From Bacteroides fragilis (GTDB lineage: Bacteria; Bacillota; Clostridia; Lachnospirales; Lachnospiraceae), in NCBI GenBank assembly GCA_023664485.1, contig JAMPFK010000001.1, forward strand, positions 503,102 to 567,101: a stretch of 64,000 nt of DNA, read 5' to 3'. The translations under genes were made by a program, and so were the position numbers. The notes beneath the pieces are model-generated. The model made no database searches. It was not told where the DNA came from and saw nothing but the letters and a program-made list of their open reading frames with translations. Shown piece after piece: positions 32,885 to 41,038 of the stretch (positions are counted from its first letter, which is position 1; each line of letters starts with the position of its first letter).

Positions 32885-33598
32885 TTATTCTCTGTCACGA
32901 TTCCCTTTTATCCCTTCATCCTTCAATCCTACGATATATAATGCAATTTTCGCCTGCACCGTTGCCTTGATCGCCTTATCTTCTATTGCATCCGCAATAG
33001 CTACGCTTTTTGCGACCTGTTTTTCATAAGTAAGTTCTTTAAAGAAATTAGCCGCCCGCTCCCTTGTCTCATGTGCCTGATTAAAAAACAATACGGAGAT
33101 TGCGTCTATAATCGTTCCGGGCAGCACCTTGACAATGATTTCATACCAGGCGCTTCCCACAGACGTGCAGATCATTATGATGATAAAAAGAAAGCCGATG
33201 GATGCCGCAAAAATACTGAACCAAAATTGCACGCTCGACTGCTGCAGCGCCTGACGGTGATGCGCTTCCAAGAGCTTATACAGGGAATTATTTTCATTTA
33301 TATTACTATCATTTTTTAACTGAATATAACTGATATTGAGCAGTCCCTTTTTCAGCCTGTCAAAAAATTCTTCTTCGCCCACGCCTTCCGGTATATGGGC
33401 AATTATTTCCTGAACGGTATTTTTACTTTCAGTATTCCTGTTTTCCATCATTGCGCGCTTTAATTCCAGTTCATTCATCTGCGCATTTTCATTCATTTTT
33501 TTGCTCAATGAAAGAAATATTATCGACGCTAACGTAACCACAAATGTCACTATGGTCAGCGTATTATTTTCCAGTAAAATATTCATAACTTCCCGCAT
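32885..33598 (-). CDS. TRADD-N-associated-type membrane protein (predicted conflict system)
   Basis: A 237-residue protein with an N-terminal membrane segment (LTIVTFVVTLASIIFLSL), a soluble middle, and two further membrane helices around residues 125-175 (VQFWFSIFAASIGFLFIIIM). The block HHRQALQQSSVQFWFSIFAA through FFNQAHETRERAANFFKEL matches my memory of the two-helix membrane domain that accompanies TRADD-N in predicted bacterial immunity and counter-invasion systems. GGAGG precedes the ATG by six bases. No TRADD-N, protease or NTPase partner is adjacent, so either the system is reduced or it acts alone. A database search is needed to confirm the family. Confidence 0.65.
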   Translation of the reverse strand: MREVMNILLENNTLTIVTFVVTLASIIFLSLSKKMNENAQMNELELKRAMMENRNTESKNTVQEIIAHIPEGVGEEEFFDRLKKGLLNISYIQLKNDSNINENNSLYKLLEAHHRQALQQSSVQFWFSIFAASIGFLFIIIMICTSVGSAWYEIIVKVLPGTIIDAISVLFFNQAHETRERAANFFKELTYEKQVAKSVAIADAIEDKAIKATVQAKIALYIVGLKDEGIKGNRDRE

Positions 33599-33660
33599 AA
33601 TAATCCTCCGTCCTTACTGTATAAGTCAACCTGCGCATACCGGCTTATGGTCTTCTTATG

Positions 33661-33752
33661 TTCCAGGATTCTTCCATAAAAATAATGCCCGCTTTCGTCG
33701 TTCATCTCCTGTACTGATCTTGTGGTAACTTCATATAGTCCTTGACTTCCAT
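33661..33752 (-). pseudogene. hicB antitoxin remnant
   Basis: ATG 33752 follows AAGGAGCG and reads MEVKDYMKLP, the usual opening of clostridial HicB antitoxins. After a frame change MNDESGHYFYGRILE follows, the next conserved HicB segment, and homology then stops. No hicA toxin is adjacent. Confidence 0.55.
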
Positions 33753-34047
33753 TGTTTACGCTCCTTCTTATAAGCCGTCCTGTTCATCTTTTGCCCCTTC
33801 TTTTTGCCTTCTCCATATTGTAGCAAAGTCTTACATAAGACACAAGCTTTTTCATTTTACATTTGTAAGTTACCACAATTTATTTCAACGTCACTTTTAA
33901 TACTTTATAAGAAATATGTGATTAAAGAACAGAAAAACTTATGTTATACTTTGGAACATGGGAAACCAAAGAGCCAAAGGCGGCATTACCCCTCTTATTC
34001 TTCGGAGGATATAAAGCCCTCCGGACGAAAGAAAGGAGGGCGATACA

Positions 34048-34157
34048 ATGTTACATATCAGGATTTATTTTTGTTCTGTACGTTCATTGTTGCCCTTATC
34101 AGTCTGCTTTATCAGATTTTTAAGGACAAAAAAATAGCCGCCAACTACTCACAATAG
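34048..34157 (+). pseudogene. Probable type I (holin-like) toxin gene, frame-disrupted
   Basis: After AAAGGAGGGCG the ATG at 34048 gives only a 29-codon weakly hydrophobic frame, whereas the overlapping frame reads VTYQDLFLFCTFIVALISLL followed by YQIFKDKK, the single-helix-plus-basic-tail form of small membrane toxins of type I toxin-antitoxin systems. One base appears missing after the ATG. An AGCCGCCAACTA/TAGTTGACGGCT hairpin follows at 34136-34166. An antisense antitoxin RNA could be encoded from the right; this is not demonstrable here. Confidence 0.5.
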
Positions 34158-34166
34158 TTGACGGCT
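34136..34166. terminator. Hairpin at the end of the small toxin locus
   Basis: AGCCGCCAACTA and TAGTTGACGGCT pair with one mismatch around CTCACAA. It could serve transcripts from either side. Confidence 0.55.
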
Positions 34167-34232
34167 GTTACTTTGTAACAAGCTGGTGTTATTGTGAGGG
34201 ACAGCCGCTTCTCTGGCTTCCCCTCTGTTTAG

Positions 34233-34469
34233 TCATAATATAGCATATCTCCCGAATAAATTCAAAGATAAATTTCCGTTAATGCCAACCGTTAAGAAAG
34301 TAAATTCCTGCCGACATTGTTCTATTCTCTGCAAAAGTTCCTCCCGGCTCTCCCCAGTTATCGCCATTACATCATCTAAAGAAACATACTCATGCTCATT
34401 AAATGCAGATGCAAGGCTCATTCTCAAACCGCTGTAGATTACCTCTAACGACAAATCACAGTCATTCAT
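34233..34469 (-). CDS. Small uncharacterised protein, likely from a mobile element
   Basis: A 78-residue protein (SLEVIYSGLRMSLASAFNEH, then SLDDVMAITGESREELLQRI) with a predicted winged-helix-like or helical pattern. I do not recognise a named family. A preceding 12-codon frame with AAGGGGCGG upstream (MTGTEYKNQRYE) ends overlapping its ATG, which suggests either translational coupling or a frameshift at the 5' end of a longer gene. It sits close to the presumed attachment repeat at 34753. Confidence 0.5.
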   Translation of the reverse strand: MNDCDLSLEVIYSGLRMSLASAFNEHEYVSLDDVMAITGESREELLQRIEQCRQEFTFLTVGINGNLSLNLFGRYAIL

Positions 34470-34690
34470 ACCGCTGATTCTTGTATTCTGTCCCTGTCAT
34501 AAAACCGCCCCTTTCGCCTTTCCGCTCTGAAAAACATTGTATTTACTGGATTTTCAGCATTTTAACACTGCCTTACGCAAGACACAACACAGAAAAAGTG
34601 CATAGCTGGGGCTACTATGAGGCTATAATGGGGCTGCATGGTAGATTTTCCTACACTTTTTGAAAATGACTGAATACTTTGAAAATAAAG
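34470..34690. other. Intergenic region left of the attachment repeat
   Basis: No convincing ORF, only short spurious frames. Moderately AT-rich sequence with no recognised RNA. Confidence 0.4.
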
Positions 34691-34725
34691 AAAACTCCCG
34701 AAAATACTGGACTTTCGGGAGTTTT
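34691..34725 (-). terminator. Probable original rpsI terminator, now 1 kb away
   Basis: On the minus strand AAAACTCCCGAAA pairs with TTTCGGGAGTTTT and is followed by CTTTATTTT. It lies just beyond the distal copy of the rpsI 3' end. Confidence 0.65.
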
Positions 34726-34752
34726 GCACTCTTTTTGAAATCATTGTGAAAT

Positions 34753-34766
34753 TATCTCTTCGAGAA
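34753..34766. repeat. Attachment-site-like direct repeat, distal copy
   Basis: TATCTCTTCGAGAA, identical to 35753-35766, where it encodes the end of rpsI. In this copy the minus strand still reads FSKR-stop. Confidence 0.75.
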
Positions 34767-34943
34767 TTTCAAGCCCTTAATTTCCGGCATTTTCAAGTAC
34801 TTTGTTAGTTATGTGTCACTTACCCATAAAACTTTATATTGCCTCTCCAAACCTTATATCTATATTTTTAATGTCTATTTGTTGATTTATGTCTTATCAA
34901 TTGATACAATGTCGTTATAGCATGAAATAATACGGAGGGTATT

Positions 34944-35516
34944 ATGAGAACAGGAAAACTTAAAAATCAACTCAATATATATAAAGAATTTTGGAACTTA
35001 GCTAATCAGGCAAATGATTTAGCTCAAACAGGTAACTATGATGTAGATATGCTAATCTCAGCATGGAAACACCAATTAACTGCTTCTAATTTCTTTTATG
35101 GAACGCTGGTTAACAAGGAGCCCAATCATGATGCAAACAAAACCTATTATTCACTAAAAACAGAGCCAAAAGAGCATCAGTTAGTATACTGCCAAATAGG
35201 TCGTGGATATTCAAAAGAATTATTTGACCCCCACTGGTGTTATCTCCTCAAACATTGTGGAACTAAACTAATCGTAATTCCTGCAACATCAATCAAGCCG
35301 GATTCTGGAACTTTAACTGTACCATATGAATATGATATTGAAGAAGATAAGCATATAAAAGCACGGTTGCACTTTGACGATATTCGATGTATCGACAAAA
35401 TGCGAATATTGGAAAAGAAAGGCTATCTTAATATTATTACACCCCGTATAGACATAGAAAAAGCCATATCAGATTTTTTTAATTTTACCCATAAAACTAT
35501 TGACGCAAAAGAATAA
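34944..35516 (+). CDS. PemK/MazF-like protein carried on the rpsI-associated segment
   Basis: A 190-residue protein of low-GC codon use, unlike its neighbours. From residue ~80 it follows the MazF/PemK pattern: QLVYCQIGRGYSKELFDPHW, KLIVIPATSIKPDSG, then ARLHFDDIRCIDKMRILEKK and a C-terminal helix (IDIEKAISDFF). MazF proteins are mRNA interferases. The first ~75 residues (NQLNIYKEFWNLANQANDLA) are an extra helical domain. No antitoxin gene is adjacent, which is odd for an active toxin; the N-terminal domain might have a regulatory role. GGAGGG lies six bases before the ATG. Confidence 0.6.
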   Translation: MRTGKLKNQLNIYKEFWNLANQANDLAQTGNYDVDMLISAWKHQLTASNFFYGTLVNKEPNHDANKTYYSLKTEPKEHQLVYCQIGRGYSKELFDPHWCYLLKHCGTKLIVIPATSIKPDSGTLTVPYEYDIEEDKHIKARLHFDDIRCIDKMRILEKKGYLNIITPRIDIEKAISDFFNFTHKTIDAKE

Positions 35517-35697
35517 TCATGTTAAAATCAGGACAATTTAAAAAAGAACCCTTTAGTGGGCAAATAAAATTTTTAGTCATTAATTTGACAACCTAAGGAC
35601 AACAGTTGATCTGTTGTCCTTCTCATTTGCCATAACATACGGAAGAAGCTGCCAATGGCAAATTCTGTAGTTTATGGTTCATCCTGCTTTGATATCG

Positions 35698-35724
35698 AAA
35701 AAACTCCGCAAAAAACTGCGGAGT
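35698..35724 (-). terminator. Terminator downstream of rpsI (element-borne)
   Basis: On the minus strand ACTCCGCA pairs with TGCGGAGT and is followed by TTTTTTCG. Confidence 0.8.
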
Positions 35725-35751
35725 CTGTTTTCGTATTTGTATATCCGTTTC

Positions 35752-36162
35752 CTATCTCTTCGAGAACTGCGGCGCGCGTCTTGCAGCTTTGAGACCGTAT
35801 TTCTTTCTTTCTTTCATACGAGGATCTCTTGTTAAATAACCTGCTTTCTTTAAAGTCGGCCTGTAATCCGGATCCGCCTGAAGAAGCGCTCTTGCGATAC
35901 CATGCCTGATCGCTCCTGCCTGACCTGTATAGCCGCCGCCCTTTACGGTAATGATAGCATCGAACTTATCTACCGTATCAGTAGCCGCCAGAGGCTGGCG
36001 AACGATAACTTTCAAAGTCTCTAATCCGAAATAATCGTCGATAGTTCTTTTATTGATTGTGATTTCACCCTTACCCGGTACTAAATATACTCTGGCAACC
36101 GATTTTTTTCTTCTGCCGGTTCCATAATATTTTGCTGCTGTTGTTTTCGCTGACTTAGCCAT
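35752..36162 (-). CDS. rpsI: 30S ribosomal protein S9
   Basis: A 136-residue S9: YGTGRRKKSVARVYLVPGKG at the N-terminus and the conserved C-terminal tail ending KAARRAPQFSKR, which reaches the decoding centre. It is encoded 28 bp after rplM as usual. Its last codons coincide with the 14-bp repeat shared with 34753-34766, so the 3' end may have been replaced by an integrating element. Confidence 0.98.
   Translation of the reverse strand: MAKSAKTTAAKYYGTGRRKKSVARVYLVPGKGEITINKRTIDDYFGLETLKVIVRQPLAATDTVDKFDAIITVKGGGYTGQAGAIRHGIARALLQADPDYRPTLKKAGYLTRDPRMKERKKYGLKAARRAPQFSKR
35753..35766. repeat. Attachment-site-like direct repeat, proximal copy in rpsI
   Basis: TATCTCTTCGAGAA, covering the final codons and stop of rpsI. 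Confidence 0.75.
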
Positions 36163-36190
36163 TTTAATTTTCTCCTTTCAGTCCCTTTAA

Positions 36191-36619
36191 TTAAAATGTT
36201 AATACTTCTGGTTTCTGAGCTGCATGATTGTGCTCAGGTCCTGCATACACATGAAGTTTTGTATACATTTGTCTTCCTAAAGGTCCTTTTGGAAGCATGC
36301 CTTTCACGGCAAATTCAACAACTCTTTCAGGATGTTTCTGCAACATCTCTTTTAAAGTAGTTTCCTTCATACCGCCTACATAGCCGGAATGACGATAATA
36401 TATCTTCTGATCCAGTTTCCTGCCCGTTACTTTTACTTTCTCCGCATTTACAACGATTACATAATCTCCCGTATCGATATGCGGTGTGAAAATCGGTTTG
36501 TTTTTACCTCTTAATATCTTAGCAACCTCAGATGACAAACGTCCAAGTGTCATATCTGCAGCATCAACTACATACCATTTTCTGTCGATTGTAGCCGGAC
36601 TAGCCATAAAAGTTTTCAT
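36191..36619 (-). CDS. rplM: 50S ribosomal protein L13
   Basis: A 142-residue L13 (MKTFMASPATIDRKWYVVDA, GDYVIVVNAEKVKVTGRKLD, MLPKGPLGRQMYTKLHVY). The ATG at 36619 follows GGAGG; a longer frame to 36667 runs into hairpin sequence. First gene of the rplM-rpsI transcript. Confidence 0.97.
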   Translation of the reverse strand: MKTFMASPATIDRKWYVVDAADMTLGRLSSEVAKILRGKNKPIFTPHIDTGDYVIVVNAEKVKVTGRKLDQKIYYRHSGYVGGMKETTLKEMLQKHPERVVEFAVKGMLPKGPLGRQMYTKLHVYAGPEHNHAAQKPEVLTF

Positions 36620-36877
36620 TGTAATCCTCCATTCTTGCTTAGCCTGCGAATTTGGGCGCAAGCACAAATTTGCCTGTGAAAAATTTATTTTTCACAGTAT
36701 TCCCTCCATGATAATCAATTCTTTCTTTTGATTGTCTGCCTTGACGTTCTTCCGATTCCATCGTGCGGATGTCCGGCCGCACCATAGGGACCTCCAGACA
36801 ATCCTGCTGGTACATCTATTCAAAATGCCTTTACCGGGGCTGTGGCAGGGCATTTTTAAACATTGTCACAGTTAAAT
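36620..36877 (-). promoter_or_regulatory. rplM-rpsI 5' leader with hairpins (possible L13 autoregulatory leader)
   Basis: The ~250-nt leader contains AAAATGCC/GGCATTTT, GTGCGG/CCGCAC, GTCTG...CAGAC, CTGTGAAAAAT/ATTTTTCACAG and GCAAATTTG/CAAATTCGC stems. Firmicute rplM leaders often bind L13. The two last stems belong to the palindromic repeat family seen elsewhere in the window and may be a later insertion. Confidence 0.5.
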
Positions 36878-36906
36878 ATTATATTATACGCGTCCACGCG
36901 TGTCAA
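36878..36906 (-). promoter_or_regulatory. rplM-rpsI promoter
   Basis: On the minus strand TTGACA (36901-36906), 17 bp, TATAAT (36878-36883): full consensus. Confidence 0.85.
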
Positions 36907-37098
36907 CCGATTTTTTGCAAATATTTGCCTTTTGACACCCTTTCAAAGTGGAAATAAACTTTTCACTTCAGCCTTTTGACACTCCACCGACATTCAAAGT
37001 CCATTTGGAATCATTACAGTTAAGCAGACAAAAACTAAAATGCAATATCCGCCACCTGACATTCATTTAAAGTGCTGCCCCCATTATTCCTATTTCTC
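36907..37098. other. Gap between AIPR gene and rplM promoter with a duplicated motif
   Basis: GCCTTTTGACAC occurs twice (36927-36938 and 36971-36982), each followed by TCAAAGT. No gene seen. Confidence 0.4.
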
Positions 37099-38763
37099 TT
37101 ACACGAGCTCTTTTAGCCGACCAACATTCTTAAAAACATGTGCAGGATATGCCTCTGGAAAATGCTCCTCCATAGAATTGTAAATATTATCCCATACATC
37201 CGAAAACATTGTAGAAACAATATTTTGGATATAGTTTTGATCATAATATTGTGTATTAAAACCATCTATATTTTTCAATCGCCTAAAGATTAAATGTAGC
37301 AAAAACCTATTCCCATGTACAAGCACTAATCGTTTCTTTCCAGTTGCACCTGGTTCATTTTGAGTAATACAGCTCTCGACAGAACGAAGCACTTGAACGC
37401 CATTATACAGAGAGAAACTATTTGTTTCACCATTAAACAGCAATTTATACGGCGCCTTCTCAATATTTTCTGTCAATGCACCAATATTCCTTTTAGCCAA
37501 AGCAATTACAGAAAGGTCTGATGATGCACAAGCTTGTGAAATAATAGCCTCGTCTAATGAAATCTGACGTTCTGGTTCTTCAATCTTGGCATCGGACTTA
37601 TATAAATACTGAATCCCACCAAGATTCAATTCCATGCGTAATCTTTCCTGATTTGGATCTAAGGAAGCAAAATCTTTTCCATTAATTCTATTTTGTGTAT
37701 TGGATAGTTTTGTGATTTGAGTAGCTTGATTTTCGTCAGCATCACCTAAATCAATCATTTGGACAAAAACTTTTGCGGAAGAAACCTGCTCTGGTTTTTC
37801 AGCAAATAATGTTCCGATCACACCTGTTGTCTGCGCACCATTAACTAAAGAAACTCCTTCCAATACAAACAGCCCTATATCGCGGCTTGTACTGTATACC
37901 GCTTTTTTGGTTATTTTTTTACATAAAATTTTTACGCCATTATTATAATAAAAAAACTTATCCGGTGAGTTTTTAAGCATGTCTTTGATACCCTGATTTA
38001 CCTCTGTACTCCCCTTATAATATCGAATATTTTTTGCAAAAAGACTATTTCCGTACTGATTATACCACTCACCTATGGCAGAAGCCGGAATAGTACCATA
38101 ATAAGCTTTAAATGGGGAATCAACAACTCCCCAATTACTTAAAAGCACATCATCCAACACAATGTTGTCGCCATTTTGTCCATTTGCCAGATATTCGTAT
38201 ATATCTTGCAGTTTATATTCCACAAAAATAAGCAAATCCGTTGCATCATCTTCATTCACTTGACCAAGCAACTCACCGAAAGGTCGAAATACATAATCGC
38301 TTATGCTTTGGTTACCAGTATGACAAAATATCACTTCTATTTGATAATCCATATCCCGAATAGCTATGGCAATCTCTTGCTGCTTTGCTGCTAACTTGTT
38401 ATTACAACCATCAAAATCCAAATTAATTACTCGTTTGATACCCTCAACGAACGTATTCGCTTCTTCTTGCGAGATGCCCCCAATTCCATCTTTATGCCAC
38501 TTACTCTGAACAAAAAACAATTTCTTTTGTGTAGTATCATTATATACTGCATCAATACCCATATCATGATAACCGTCCGTAACACATTGAGCCGCAACAC
38601 CATAATCAATACCGCATTTCATTATTAAAGTCAATGCTGCAATGGATCGTGAATAGTATTTATTTGTCTGTTCTTTCTCATTTCTGATATCCGATAAATC
38701 TATTTTGTCTTTAAACAACTCATCAAGCTTTGTTTGTACCCGTAATATTTTAAGATTTGGCAT
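37099..38763 (-). CDS. AIPR-family abortive-infection protein with nuclease-like N-terminus
   Basis: A 554-residue protein. The AIPR domain is recognised by EVNQGIKDMLKNSPDKFFYY, NNGVKILCK, VSLVNGAQTTGVIGTLF and LSNTQNRINGKDFASLDPNQ. The N-terminal region has GIDAVYNDTTQKKLFFVQSK (D71, Q86-x-K88), which fits a PD-(D/E)xK-type nuclease core. Family members give phage resistance by abortive infection and often lie beside restriction-modification genes, as here. The start is uncertain: ATG 38763 has GAGG very close, ATG 38796 is an alternative, and the longest frame (GTG 38889) overlaps the methyltransferase. Low-GC codon use suggests transfer. Confidence 0.85.
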   Translation of the reverse strand: MPNLKILRVQTKLDELFKDKIDLSDIRNEKEQTNKYYSRSIAALTLIMKCGIDYGVAAQCVTDGYHDMGIDAVYNDTTQKKLFFVQSKWHKDGIGGISQEEANTFVEGIKRVINLDFDGCNNKLAAKQQEIAIAIRDMDYQIEVIFCHTGNQSISDYVFRPFGELLGQVNEDDATDLLIFVEYKLQDIYEYLANGQNGDNIVLDDVLLSNWGVVDSPFKAYYGTIPASAIGEWYNQYGNSLFAKNIRYYKGSTEVNQGIKDMLKNSPDKFFYYNNGVKILCKKITKKAVYSTSRDIGLFVLEGVSLVNGAQTTGVIGTLFAEKPEQVSSAKVFVQMIDLGDADENQATQITKLSNTQNRINGKDFASLDPNQERLRMELNLGGIQYLYKSDAKIEEPERQISLDEAIISQACASSDLSVIALAKRNIGALTENIEKAPYKLLFNGETNSFSLYNGVQVLRSVESCITQNEPGATGKKRLVLVHGNRFLLHLIFRRLKNIDGFNTQYYDQNYIQNIVSTMFSDVWDNIYNSMEEHFPEAYPAHVFKNVGRLKELV

Positions 38764-38840
38764 ATCCTCATATATCCCTTTCCATATATAATACATCAAA
38801 TCCAATATTGCATAACAATAATCCTCCCATGGCCAACAGA

Positions 38841-39491
38841 TTATCCTTTTACAATGTTTGCAACAGTATGATTTGAATAAGTATCCCACGTCGGTTCATA
38901 ATCAACAGTCGCCTGGTTTCCCCACATATCCCATTCTTCCCGTACTCCTCTTGCAAAAAGTTCTATACGGGGTCCCTGGCTGCATGCCTCAATTATAGGA
39001 ATAATCTCATCAGGCTTACGGCTGTGTTCACGTTTTACAGCTCTAATCAAATTCACTTGTGAACGTGCCGGTTGTAACGTCCGATTAGGAGCACTCTTTT
39101 TCTTAATCCCAAAAAGCAGTAATTCTGTAACATTCCTAAAATAAAATCCCACGCCTCTCCCATCCGGCCCGCCATCTTTCCTGATCTTTTCCCAGACAAT
39201 ATTTGCTTTGTATTCAAACCCCCATGCATCCAATACGGACAAACCATCCGGCAGCAATGCATTTGGAACCCACAGATATAATTGTGCCTTATCTCCTGCT
39301 ATATCAGCAACCGGCAATTCTTTTATCTCTTCAACTGTCATTGTTTCATATCTTGTCAGCCGTTTATGCTCAGGTGCAACTTTTCCTGTTCTATTCTGAA
39401 ACTGCCATGGCGGATCTGCATAAATAGTGTTATATTTCTTCCCCTCGGTAAACATCCGTAAGCTCTTTATAGTATCTGTTAAGTCTGCCAT
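38841..39491 (-). CDS. MT-A70-family adenine-N6 DNA methyltransferase
   Basis: A 216-residue methyltransferase. The catalytic motif DPPW (residues 26-29, NTIYADPPWQF) and the family pattern RYETMTVEEIKELPV, AQLYLWVPNALLPDGL, GFEYKANIVWEK and EHSRKPDEIIPIIEA are clear. As partner of the BglII-type endonuclease it would protect host DNA by N6-adenine methylation. It begins inside the endonuclease gene (overlap ~60 bp). A GTG at 39503 is an alternative start. Confidence 0.9.
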   Translation of the reverse strand: MADLTDTIKSLRMFTEGKKYNTIYADPPWQFQNRTGKVAPEHKRLTRYETMTVEEIKELPVADIAGDKAQLYLWVPNALLPDGLSVLDAWGFEYKANIVWEKIRKDGGPDGRGVGFYFRNVTELLLFGIKKKSAPNRTLQPARSQVNLIRAVKREHSRKPDEIIPIIEACSQGPRIELFARGVREEWDMWGNQATVDYEPTWDTYSNHTVANIVKG

Positions 39492-40158
39492 ATCCTTCAA
39501 CACATTCCTTTCCTATTCCTATTGCCAAAATTGGACAACCGCCATTACGACGGGAATCCAGTCTATATGTTAATTTTCCCATCCAGGTAGTACTGGCTCC
39601 ATATTTTTTCATTAAAGGCTGGCCCTTATCATCTTTTTCTTTTTTAAATACATCATTTAAATCTTCTGACCTTGTTACAATAACCCCAACATCAATTAAT
39701 CCGCAGTCAAAGTAGTTTCTCATTGCCAGCAAATCACGATCGAAAGTTTGATCTTTACTATTCCATTCCAGATCAAATGCGACTTTATTTTTCAAAAAAT
39801 CTATATTATGTCCATCAATATACCCTTCAATTGTTTCAACTTCATAAGGCTCATTTGCAAAACGTCCTCTTCTTTGCGCAGCTTGTCTCGGATATTTCTT
39901 AATTACAAGGTCACCGCTAATACGAATTTCCCTCCAACCATATGGATAAAGAACTTCATCAAATTTCTTCGGTATTGGCGACTCATTGCCCCCGGCTGTC
40001 CTGATATCATCTAAAGTAAGTTTCAGATGACATAGACATTCCTGTAATTCGTACCATTCTAATGGAAACGCATTATAAAGTATCTCCAAAGCATGTCCAT
40101 AATTGTAAAATTCATACTTATTCAGGATATCGCCATTGATATATTTTTCAAAATCCAT
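39430..40158 (-). CDS. BglII/BstYI-family type II restriction endonuclease
   Basis: A 242-residue nuclease. The region YIDGHNIDFLKNKVAFDLEW followed by NSKDQTFDRDLLAMRNYFDC and DVGVIVTRSEDL matches the BglII/BstYI family, with D120, E131 and N133 as the probable active-site acidic and E-x-N positions (E-x-Q in BglII). GGCPILAIGIG is also typical. The target would be within the RGATCY group by family, but cannot be read from sequence. ATG 40158 is eight bases after AGGAG. First gene of the three-gene set. Confidence 0.87.
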   Translation of the reverse strand: MDFEKYINGDILNKYEFYNYGHALEILYNAFPLEWYELQECLCHLKLTLDDIRTAGGNESPIPKKFDEVLYPYGWREIRISGDLVIKKYPRQAAQRRGRFANEPYEVETIEGYIDGHNIDFLKNKVAFDLEWNSKDQTFDRDLLAMRNYFDCGLIDVGVIVTRSEDLNDVFKKEKDDKGQPLMKKYGASTTWMGKLTYRLDSRRNGGCPILAIGIGKECVEGYGRLNRYYKELTDVYRGEEI

Positions 40159-40259
40159 TTCTATCACTCCTGATTTTATAGTAACCTGATGCTTTTATAC
40201 TAACATCTTTTATCTTTTTTACACCATTTTTTCCATTTTCTTCAGCTCAAATATTTGCC

Positions 40260-41006
40260 TCACCTTCCCTGCAAAAACTCATATCCCACCAGAGTGAGCC
40301 CGCAGGCAGGCGCAGTGGGGCCTGCGGCGCTCCGGTCCCGCGCTTCCAGGATCCGTTCGACTTCCTGCGGCTCCAGACTGCCCCGTCCAACTTCCATCAG
40401 CGTTCCCGCCATGATTCTTACCATGTTATAAAGAAATCCTCTTCCCGTCACCCGGATCGTAATCAGGCGGCCCGTCTTTTCGACCTCTACCCGCTCCAGC
40501 TGCCGCACGGTATTTTCCACATGAGTATCCGTACTGCAGAAGCTTTTAAAATCGTGCGTCCCGACAAAGTATGCCGCTGCCTCCCGCATCCGCTCCACAT
40601 CATATGGGACATAGGAAAAATGGGCATAGAGCCGTTCTGTCGGCATCGGTAATTCCGCATTATAGATTCTGTATTCGTAGGTTTTCCGGCTGTCGCAATG
40701 CCGCGGATGAAAAGACAGGGGCACTTCTTTGGAACCCTGAATCTTAATGTCCGCAGGCAGTCTCGCATTGAGCGCATAAGCGAGCCTTTCAGGAGGAATA
40801 TCCGTATCGGTATCGAAAACGGCCACATTGCATAGCGCATGAACGCCGGAATCTGTCCTGCTCGCGCCGATGACCTCGATTTCTTCCCGCAGAAGCCCGG
40901 AAAGGCAGCGGTTCAATACGCCTTCTATCGTTTCTCCGTTCGGCTGTTTCTGCCATCCATGATAGTTCGTTCCGTCATAAGCCACTATCAGCATCATTCT
41001 TTTCAT
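40260..41006 (-). CDS. truA: tRNA pseudouridine(38-40) synthase
   Basis: A 248-residue TruA with MLIVAYDGTNYHGWQKQPNG, the catalytic Asp in GASRTDSGVHA, and GRGFLYNMVRIMAGTLMEVG. It modifies U38-40 in tRNA anticodon arms. Encoded 32 bp after ecfT in the conserved Firmicute order. Confidence 0.96.
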   Translation of the reverse strand: MKRMMLIVAYDGTNYHGWQKQPNGETIEGVLNRCLSGLLREEIEVIGASRTDSGVHALCNVAVFDTDTDIPPERLAYALNARLPADIKIQGSKEVPLSFHPRHCDSRKTYEYRIYNAELPMPTERLYAHFSYVPYDVERMREAAAYFVGTHDFKSFCSTDTHVENTVRQLERVEVEKTGRLITIRVTGRGFLYNMVRIMAGTLMEVGRGSLEPQEVERILEARDRSAAGPTAPACGLTLVGYEFLQGR

Positions 41007-41038
41007 AAAATACCGCCGTTCCTGTCCATTCCGCCAAC

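Larger units (their letters stand above)
34767..35752. mobile_element. 1-kb segment between rpsI 3'-end duplications (reduced integrative element)
   Basis: The two 14-bp repeats start exactly 1000 bp apart. The segment is more AT-rich than its surroundings, carries one gene (PemK/MazF-like), a replacement rpsI terminator and no integrase. Site-specific elements are known to use the rpsI 3' end, restoring the last codons on entry. A cis-mobilisable remnant or satellite is inferred. Confidence 0.55.

Noticed and set aside
33804..34157. 117-residue plus-strand protein
   Set aside because: The first two thirds have no coding character; only the last ~35 residues resemble a small membrane toxin and they have their own ribosome binding site region.
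37936..38394. Plus-strand frames opposite the AIPR gene
   Set aside because: Shadows of a clear AIPR-domain protein.
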